Source: an uncultured Clostridia bacterium (GTDB taxonomy: Bacteria > Bacillota > Clostridia > Christensenellales > Aristaeellaceae). Taken from it: DNA of 64,000 nucleotides. The notes under the pieces are model-generated. The model was not told the DNA's origin. It ran no database searches and worked only from the letters and a program-made list of their open reading frames with translations. The stretch spans positions 1 through 64,000 of the forward strand of contig CAMNEH010000002.1 of the NCBI GenBank assembly GCA_946536315.1. The letters are read 5' to 3'. Numbering within the stretch: the stretch's first letter is position 1; every line of letters starts with the position of its first letter. Shown piece after piece: positions 52,821 to 61,700 of the stretch. A program made the position numbers and the translations under genes.

Positions 52821-53732
52821 TTATACCTTTTTTGATATAAAATCCGCCGCTTCCCGCAGCGCGGCGATGGTGGGCCGGGCGGTTTCCTTCCGGTTCCAGG
52901 CCAGCGCGATGCCGAACCCCGCCCTGCATTCCCGGATCGGGCGCGAATCGATCAGATGGTTGTTGATGACGCTGGACGAATCGGGCATCACACCGACCAG
53001 ACGCTCGGACAGGATGCGCGAGCAGAACTCCTCCGGTCCATGTCCCGTATGGAAGGCCTCCTGCGGAATGCCCGCGGCCAGCAGCGCGCCGCGGATCATC
53101 TCGTGCAGCGTCGTGAGCGGCATCCCCTCGCCCGAGACGGCCGGCTCGGGGATCACGAACGCGCGCCCCCGCAGCGCCTCCAGCGAGATCTCACGCGTCT
53201 CAGGACCGTACTCGTCCTTGGGAAAGAAGGCGGAAAGCCCGCTGTCATCCAGCCGGACATAGTCCAGCTCCTTCCAGCCCTTCACGGTGCCCTCCATCAG
53301 CAGAGCGGCGTCCAGCTTGCCCAGGTACAGCCGCTCGAGCATCGCGCCGTGGGAGATGTTGATATGGTAGTCCGGATGCAGTTCGTGGACGCGCCCGATC
53401 ACGCGCAGCAGGAAATCAAACTGCGCGCGGCTGCCGTAGCCGATGCTGATCGTCCCCGGATCGCGGTCGGAGAGCCGGGAGACCTTCCGTTCCGCCTCCT
53501 CGCAGACGCTCAGCACGGTCGCGGCATAGCGGCTCATCAGCTCGCCGGCCTTCGTCAGGCGCACGTGGCGCGTGGTCCGCTCCAGCAGGGAAACGCCCAG
53601 CCGCTCCTCCAGGTCGCGGATTTTGCGGCTGAGCGCCGGCTGCGTGATGTGCAGCGACTCCGACGCGCGGGTAAAGCTCCCCTGCTCCGCAACGGCCAGC
53701 AAGCAGGCCAGATCCTGTAAATCAAATTTCAT
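52821..53732 (-). CDS. LysR-family transcriptional regulator
   Basis: 303 residues. The N-terminal winged HTH is 'LACLLAVAEQGSFTRASESL' and 'HITQPALSRKIRDLEERLGV'. The C-terminal part is a substrate-binding-type effector domain ('TISIGYGSRAQFDFLLRVIG', 'ALLMEGTVKGW'). Directly upstream of the flavin reductase, which it probably regulates in response to that enzyme's substrate. Its start is 7 bases after the stop of the phosphatase gene. Confidence 0.92.
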   Translation of the reverse strand: MKFDLQDLACLLAVAEQGSFTRASESLHITQPALSRKIRDLEERLGVSLLERTTRHVRLTKAGELMSRYAATVLSVCEEAERKVSRLSDRDPGTISIGYGSRAQFDFLLRVIGRVHELHPDYHINISHGAMLERLYLGKLDAALLMEGTVKGWKELDYVRLDDSGLSAFFPKDEYGPETREISLEALRGRAFVIPEPAVSGEGMPLTTLHEMIRGALLAAGIPQEAFHTGHGPEEFCSRILSERLVGVMPDSSSVINNHLIDSRPIRECRAGFGIALAWNRKETARPTIAALREAADFISKKV

Positions 53733-53739
53733 GCGCTTT

Positions 53740-55677
53740 TCAGTTCTCTTTCGTCATGCCTTCGTCGGACAGCGGACCGTCGTAGGCCAGGCACAGCATG
53801 GTCAGGTCGTCAAATTGCGGCGCATCGCCCACGAACGCGGATACCGCCCCGTCCAGCGACCGTACGATTTCCTCCGGCGCATCCGCCGCCGCGCTGTTCA
53901 GGGCATTCAGCATCCTGTCCGTACCAAACATTTCCTCATGGGCATTGGTCGCCTCCGCGACGCCGTCCGTATAGACCAGGAAGCGCGCGCCGGGTTCCAG
54001 CGCCACCGTATACTCCCGGTACCGCACCCCGGACATGCCGCCCAGCACAAAGCCGTGCTTATCATTGAGCAGCTCGAACGCCCCATGGGGGTGTCTGATG
54101 ACAGGATACTCGTGTCCCGCGTTGGCGGCAGTCAGGATGCCCGTCGAGATTTCCAGCACCCCCAGCCACACGGTGACGAACATTTCCTCCGGGTTTCGGG
54201 CGCAAATATCCTCGTTGACCATCTTCAGGATCGCCGCGGGGCTCTTTTCCTGCTTGGCCACATGGCGGATCAGAGAGCTGGACAGCATCATGAACAGCGC
54301 CGCCGGGACGCCCTTGCCGGATACGTCGCCGATCACCAGGCACAGATGATCGTCATCCATCAGGAAAAAATCATACAGGTCGCCGCCGACCTCCTTCGCG
54401 GGCGTCATGGCGGCGAAGATGTCAAACTCCTTCCTGTCCGGGAAGGGGGGAAATTCTTTGGGAAGCATACTGGTCTGAATGCGGACCGCCAGCGCGAGCT
54501 CCGTGCCGATGCGCGCGTTCTCCAGCGCCAGCGCGCGGCGTTCCCGCGCCGCAATCGCATAGTGGTCTGCCACCGCGAAAGCCATCAGCAGCAGCGCGGC
54601 GGTCGGCAGCCACAGGATATGCGTGATATAGCCCAGCTGATACAGGCCATAGCTGCCGGCCACGCCGAGGACGATCATCCCCGCGCAGACGCCCGCGCTG
54701 ACGATCATTCTGAGCCGCAGGAACAGGAAGGCCGCGACAGCGCTGAGCGCGAACAGCACGGCCAGCTGGACGGCGTTGTTCACTTCCGTTTTATAATGGC
54801 CCTCCAGCAGGCACTGGATGACGTTCGCCTGGTATTCCACCCCATACATCGGCACGCCTTTATTGATGGAGGTGAAATAAGCGTCCTGCAGCGACGCGGC
54901 GTAGGGGCCGATCAGGACGATCTTGTTCGCCCAGAACCCGGCGGGGAGTTCCCCGCTGATCAGGCCCGCGATCGACGCGCCTTCGTAATAATCCCCCGGC
55001 TGCGCCGTCATGGGCACATAAAAGTGACCGGTAGCGTTCACCGGCGGCGGAACGATGGTTTTTCCCTGCCGCTCCATGAAGGCCCGCGCGGTTTCATACG
55101 CCATGGAATACACGCGCCGTCCGTTTTCGGGCTGCACATACAAAAGCGCGTGCCGCAGGATGCCGTCCGTATCGAGCATGGCGTTGATATGGCCCTGCGT
55201 CGTATACGCGGCCAGCTCAAAATAGGGCTGCACATAATTGACGACGGCGGAAGCGTTCAGGGACACGGCGCGGCCATCCGCATACTTCACCTGATCGCCG
55301 TATTCCGCCATGGACGCGGTGACGACGTTGCCCAGCGCCGCGGCCGCCCCCGCCAGGCGAAGGTCCGCCTCGTCCGTCGTTTCCCCGGCGTACAGGATGT
55401 CCACAGCGACCACCGCCGGGAGATTGTCCGGGTCAGCCGCCAGCGCCTCCAGCGCCGACGCGACGACCGTCCTGTCCCAGGTGTTGTAGGGGCCGAACTG
55501 CTCCAGCGCGTTCTCATCGATCCCGATGATGACAATATCCGTCGACGTCACGCCCGGGTGCTGGAAGTAGGCGTCCTGCATCCAGCGGTCCGCCGGTTTG
55601 AGCGCCCCGGATGCGGCCAGCGCTGTCACCAGCAGCGCGGCAACCAGGGGAATCAGGAATTGTCCCGATTTCTTCAT
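53740..55677 (-). CDS. CHASE2 sensor with SpoIIE-type PP2C phosphatase domain
   Basis: 645 residues. An N-terminal membrane anchor is followed by an extracellular CHASE2 domain (~30-305; 'MQDAYFQHPGVTSTDIVIIG', 'VAVDILYAGETTDEADLRLA', 'KIVLIGPYAASLQDAYFT'). Three membrane helices (~310-385) lead to a SpoIIE phosphatase (~410-630; 'PAKEVGGDLYDFFLMDDDHL', 'VIGDVSGKGVPAALFMML', 'TDGVAEATN', 'DDLTMLCLAY'). It likely senses an external signal and dephosphorylates an anti-sigma-antagonist, but no such partner genes are nearby. It lies 29 bases behind the giant MBG gene, so the genes may be co-transcribed. Confidence 0.9.
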   Translation of the reverse strand: MKKSGQFLIPLVAALLVTALAASGALKPADRWMQDAYFQHPGVTSTDIVIIGIDENALEQFGPYNTWDRTVVASALEALAADPDNLPAVVAVDILYAGETTDEADLRLAGAAAALGNVVTASMAEYGDQVKYADGRAVSLNASAVVNYVQPYFELAAYTTQGHINAMLDTDGILRHALLYVQPENGRRVYSMAYETARAFMERQGKTIVPPPVNATGHFYVPMTAQPGDYYEGASIAGLISGELPAGFWANKIVLIGPYAASLQDAYFTSINKGVPMYGVEYQANVIQCLLEGHYKTEVNNAVQLAVLFALSAVAAFLFLRLRMIVSAGVCAGMIVLGVAGSYGLYQLGYITHILWLPTAALLLMAFAVADHYAIAARERRALALENARIGTELALAVRIQTSMLPKEFPPFPDRKEFDIFAAMTPAKEVGGDLYDFFLMDDDHLCLVIGDVSGKGVPAALFMMLSSSLIRHVAKQEKSPAAILKMVNEDICARNPEEMFVTVWLGVLEISTGILTAANAGHEYPVIRHPHGAFELLNDKHGFVLGGMSGVRYREYTVALEPGARFLVYTDGVAEATNAHEEMFGTDRMLNALNSAAADAPEEIVRSLDGAVSAFVGDAPQFDDLTMLCLAYDGPLSDEGMTKEN

Positions 55678-55706
55678 GTCGTTGACCTCGTTTCAGGAAC
55701 CATACA

Positions 55707-58700
55707 TCATTCCGTGCTCACCACTGTCAGCGTGCCCGTCGAGGTGGTGACGGTATAATTGCCCGCGCTTCCGCTGCTGAAGCTGTAGGTGAAGGTATTG
55801 TCGCTGGTGCCCACTTCGGTCTGGGCGCCGGTATAGGTGATCGATATCGCGTCGCTGCCGACCAGGCCCGTGACGGCCGCTTCATGGCAGGTCAGCGGCG
55901 TTCCGTCATATGGCTTTGAGTCCGAAGCCGACGTGATGGTGACCGCAGCAGGGCTGACCGTCAGCGTGCCCATATCCGCGTCAATCACATAGTTGCCCGG
56001 CTTCGCGCCGTTCCAGTGGATGGTGTAGCTGTTTTCGACAGCGCCGGCGTTGGTGATCGTGCCCGTCGCGGTGACGGTGATCGCCTCGTCCGGCGCCTGG
56101 CCGTAGACGCTCGCGCCCGCCGTCAGCGGCGTGCCGTCATAGGTTTTGCTGTCAGAATACGTGGTGACGGACAGCGTGGCCGGATTGACCGTGAGGGTGC
56201 CCAGGTTCTCCGTGACGCTGTAGTTGTCCCGGTTGACGCTCCCCCAGTCGATCGTGTATGTGTTGGTCGAGGAGCCGACGTCCGTCTGCGAGCCGTTGGG
56301 ATACACGCTCGGGTACTCGCCGTCAAGAAAGCCCGACATCGGCGCGGTGGTGTTCTCGATGGGCGCGCCGTTATACGTCTGGGTCCCGCCGCCGGTGGAA
56401 ATGGTCGCGCTCTTCCTGATCACCGTCAGGACGCCCGGCGATTTGGTCAGCGTATAGTTATTCGGGTCCGCGTCGCTCCAGACAATATCAAAGGTATTCG
56501 GCGCGTTTCCGGCGTTGGTCAGGCTGCCCGTGACCGTCACGGTGATCGATTCGCCCGCCACCAGGCCGGTCACGTGATAGGTGTCGCAGGTCAGAGGCGT
56601 TCCGTCGTACGTCTTGCTTCGGCCATCGGTGGCGACCGTCAGGGGCGCTTTGGTGACGGTCAGGGTTCCCTCGGTCACCGTGATATTGGTGAACCAGGAC
56701 GTGACATCCATCCCGCCCTTTGAAATTTCATAGTAGACGGTGTTCGGTGAGCTGCCCGCTTCGTACTGGACCGCGTCGGTCCCGACGGAATAATCCAGTC
56801 CGGCAGGCACGCCTGTCATGCTGGCTTCCGTATCGTAATGGGGATGGCCGTCATAGACCGCCGTCAGGGAGGCGGAGGTGACCTGGATGGGCGTGCTGTT
56901 CTTGTTCACCGTGAGGGTCCCCAGGCTTTCGACGATGGTATAGTTTCCGCTGTCAGCCGTGCCCCAGCTGATGGTATAGGTGTTGGGCGCGCTGCCCACG
57001 TTCTCAATGCTGCCGGTGGCGGTCACCGTGGCGGTTTCCCCGTCCGCAAGGCCGGTGACGGAGGCTTCCCCGCCGGTCAGCGCGGCGCCGTCATACGCTT
57101 TCTCTGCCGAAGCGGTGGTGACGGTCAGCGTCCGTTTGTCGACGGTCAGCGTGCCCTTGACCGTCTGAATGTTGGTAAACCACGAAGTGACGTCCGTGCC
57201 GCCCTTGCGGATGATCACGGCGGTCACGGTATTGTCGCCCGCGCCTACGTCCGTTTGGCTGCCGGTCACCGTCGCCTCGCAGGTCAGCCCGGCCGGGAGC
57301 CCGGTCACTGTAAAGCCATCGTCCGTCAGCGGCGCGCCGTCATAGGTTTTACCCGCGGAGGCGGCGGTGACCGTGACCGCGGCGCTGCTCGGCGTCACCG
57401 TCAGGGTGCCGAGCTCCTCTGTCACGGTATAGTTCGCGCTGTTCGCGGTGCCCCATTCGATCTCGCAGGTATTGGCCGTGGCGCCGACATCCGTGATGGT
57501 CCCCGTAGCGGTCGCCGTGGCCGTTTCGTCGCTCACCAGGCCCGTGATGGCCGCCTCCGCGCTCGTCAGCGGCGTGCCGTCGTAGGGCTTCGACGCGGAA
57601 CCGGTGGTCACCGTCGCCTCGCGCTTGGTCACGGTGAGGGTGCCGAGCGTTTCGGTGATGGTATAGTTGTCCGGATTGCCGCTCCAGCTGTTGATGGTAT
57701 AGGTATTCTCTGACGTGCCCACGTCCTTCTGGTAGCCGGTGGCCGTCACGTCCGGGTATTCGCCGTCCACGAAGCCGCTCATCGGCACGGAGGTGGCTAC
57801 GATCGGCTGGCCGTTATAGACCTGGGTTTCGGACTGGGTGGAGATGGTCGCCGGCCGCTTGCTGACGGTGAGGACGCCCAGGGTTGCCGCCACTTCATAG
57901 TTGTTTTCGTCAGCGTGGCTCCAGGTGATGCTGTAGGTATTCGGCGCGGTGCCGGCGTCGGTGATCGTGCCCGTCGTAGTCACTGCGATCTCATCGCCGT
58001 CCGCCAGGTCGGAGACCGTGCACAGGTCACTGGTCAGCGGGGTGCCGTCATACGTTTTGCTGGCTGAGCCGGTGGTGATGGTCAGGGGCGCTTTGCTGAC
58101 CGTCAGGGTGCCGAGGGTGCCGTCCGTTACCGTGTAGTTGCCCGCTTTGGCGGTGCCGTCCCAGGTGAGCGTATAGGTATTGGTCACGCTGCCCGCATTT
58201 GTGAGGGAAGCGCCGACGGCCGTCACGGTTTCGCCGTTCTGCAGGCCATCCACGTGCACCGCCGCGGTCAGCGGCGAGCCATCGTATTCCTTGCTCGCGG
58301 AATCGGTTGAGACGGTCAGCACGGCGGGCTCCACGGTGTTCGTGCCCGGCGTGATGCTTACGATTTCGTACTTGTCTTTCAGATCCGCCCTCAGGGAAGC
58401 GGTCACTTCGACAGAAACCGATCCGACATCCTTGATCGAGCCGGAGGTCATTGTTGCTTCAATGGCGGCCGTGGGCGTGTCGGCTGCAAGGATGCCTTCC
58501 CAGTGAAGCCCGTAAGTGTTCAGGGTCTTGCCGTCATAGGTCTTCGTTTTGCCCTTGACTGTCACGGTCACCGGCGCCTTGGTGACCGTCAGCGCGCCGG
58601 GGACCAGGCTCACGCCGGTGAAGCTCGACGTGCGGTCCTCATCATTCTGGTTATAGATGGTATAGCTGGTGATCGTGTTATCGCTCGTGCCGGGCAGCTT

Positions 58701-61700
58701 CTGTTCGCCGGACGTGACAGCTTCGGCGGTGAAGCCGGACGGGAGCCCGTCCACCGTATAATCAGAGCAGGTCTTCGTCATGCCGTTATAAACTCCTGTG
58801 ACGGATCCGGCGGTGATGGTGACCGGCGTGGTGTTGGCCGTCACGGTCAGTGTGCCGATCTCCTCCGAGACGATCTTGTAGTTGCCTTCTTTCGCGCTGC
58901 CCCAGCTGATGGTATACGTATTCTCCGCTGAACCGATATCAGTGATGGTGCCATTGGTGACTGCCGTGGCCGTCTCGCCGCTGATGAGCCCCATGACAGA
59001 GGCTTCCGGACTTGTGAGCGGGCTGCCATCGTATTCCTTGGATGCCGAACCGGTTTTGACCGTGATATTTTTCGGGTAGACCGTCAGCGTGCCCAGGATT
59101 TCTTGGATTTCATAATTATCTTTGTTGGTGCTGCCCCAATCAATGTCATAAGTGTTGGCGGAAGATCCGGCATCCTTCTGAGAGCCGGTAGTGGTGACGA
59201 TCGGATACTCGCCCTCCACGAAGCCGCTCAGCGACGCGCTGGTATTCGTTACCGTCGTGCCATTATAAGTTGTGACGACAGTTCCGGTGTTAATGGTCGC
59301 CTCACGTTTGCTGACCGTCAGGGTGCCGACGGTGGCGCTGATTTTGTAGTTATCCGGGTTTGCGCCATTCCAGTCGATGGTATAGCTGTTTTCCACCGAT
59401 CCGGCGTTTGTGATGGACGCCGCGGTCACCGTGATGGCGTCCGTCTCGGCGCTGCCGGTCACGGTGGCCGTGCCGGTCAGCGGCGTTCCATCATAGGTCT
59501 TGCTGTCCGTGTTGGTCGTGATGGTCAGCGTCCTGGGCTTGATGGTCACGGTGCTTGATGGCAGGGAGAGATTGTAATTGTCGCAAGCGGCGTTTGCCGA
59601 AATGATGGTGCATGTGCTGGGGTAGGTGCCCACGTCGGTGCCGCCGCCGCCCACTTCGATCAGGAACTCCGCGCCGCCCGGCAGTTTCAGCCTGTACGTT
59701 GTAACCGTCGGCCGGGTGATCGTATACCCCTCCAGGCCGTACGTCACGATTTGTCCGCCCGTTTGGGGGTAACCGTTATAAATCTCGGTCCCTTCTGCGC
59801 GGAAGCTGCCGTATTTGGGGTTGATCGTGAGGGAACCTTTGACCGTGGTGACATTCGTAAAGCTCGCGGTCACATCCCTGTTTTCACTGTCGAGGATCGT
59901 ATAGGCGGTCACCGTGTTGTCCGAGGTGCCTTTGTCTGTCTGGCTTCCTTCGACCGTGGCGGTGCAGGTGTAGCCGTCCGGCAGGCCGGTGACGGTAAAG
60001 TTGCTGTTGGTGAGCGGCGTGGCGTCGTAGGCTTTGCTGCTGCTGTGCGCTGTAATGACGATCCCGGCGGTGTTGCCCGTTACCTCCAGCGTGCCGAGGC
60101 TTTCCGTGATCGTGTAGTTGCCAGCTTTCGCGCCGTTCCAATCGATGGTATAGGTGTTGGCCGTCGTGCCTACGTCGGTGATTGTCCCGGTCGCGGTGAC
60201 CGTGGCGGTCTCGCCGGAGATGAGGCCGGTGATGCTCGCCTCGGCCTTGGTCAGCGGCGTGCCGTCGAACATCTTCGTGGCGGATCCCGTCGTGACGGTG
60301 GCCGGCGCCGGATGGACCGTCAGGGTACCGGGCTGCGTTTCGATGCCGGTGAAGAAGGCGGTCACATCCTGGCTGCCTTTCATGAGCTTGTAGGAGACGA
60401 TCTTGCTTTCGCTGCTGCCCGCGTCGGTCTGGCTGCCGGAGTACGTCGCCGTCAATACAACGCCTTCCGGGAAGACGCCGTCGATGTTGCATGCTTCGCA
60501 GCTCAGGGCTGTGCCGTCATAGGTTTTTTCCGGGGACGCGGCGGTAACTGTGATGGGCATGGTATTGGCGCTCACGGTCAGCGTGCCCAGACTTTCAGAA
60601 ATATCATAGTTTTCGGGATTCGTCGTACCCCAGTTGATGCTGTAGGTATTTTCAGCCGTGCCGACGTCCGTAATGGCGCCTGTCGCGGTAACGGTCACCA
60701 CCTCGTCAGGTGCCAGGCCAGTGATCCCCGCTTCATTCTCTGTCAGCGGCGTGCCGTCGTATTCCTTGGTATTGGAACCGGTGGTCACCGTCGCCTCACG
60801 CTTGGTCACGGTGAGGGTGCCGAGCGTTTCGGTGATGGCATAGTTGTCCGGATTGCCGCTCCAGCTGTTGATGGTATAGGTATTCTCTGACGTGCCCACG
60901 TCCTTCTGGTAGCCGGTGGCCGTCACGTCCGGGTATTCGCCGTCCACGAAACCGCTCATCGGTACGGAAGTCGCCACAATGGGCTGACCATTGTAGACCT
61001 GGGTTTCGGACTGGGTGGAAATGGTCGCCGAACGTTTGCTGACGGTGAGGACGCCTAGGGTTGCCGTCACTTCATAGTTGTCTTCGTCAGCGCCGCTCCA
61101 GGTGATACTGTAGGTATTCGGCGCGGTGCCGGCGTCGGTGATCGTGCCCGTCGTGGTCACTGCGATCTCATCGCCGTCCACCAGGCCGGAGACCGTGCAC
61201 AGGTCACTGGTCAGCGGGGTGCCGTCATAGGTCTTGCTGGCTGAGCCGGTTGTGATGGTCAAAGGCGCCTTTGTGATGGTCAGGGTGCCCAGGCTTTCCG
61301 TGATCTCATATTTATCTTTGTTGACCGTACCCCAGTCGACGGTACAGGTATTCTCGGCAGTCCCCACGTCGGTGATCGTACCGGTTGCGGTCACGTTGAT
61401 CTCGTCGCCATCCGCCAGGCCGGTCACGGTCACTTCCGCGTTGGTCAGGGCCGCTCCGTTATAGGGCCGGCTGGTCGATCCCGTGGAGATGGTCAGCGGT
61501 ATGGCGTTCACAGTCACTTCCGCGTTGGTGTATGAAATGCTGAAGTTCGACGCGCTGGTGGTGTTGAAGGCGCAGCTCCCGGCGAGCGTATGGGTCCCCA
61601 CGTCACCGGAGCCGAAACCTGTGACGGTCAGCACGATACTCTCATATTCGTAGGACAGTTTGAAGTTCGCTGTATAACCGTCGCTGGTGGGCGTCACGCT

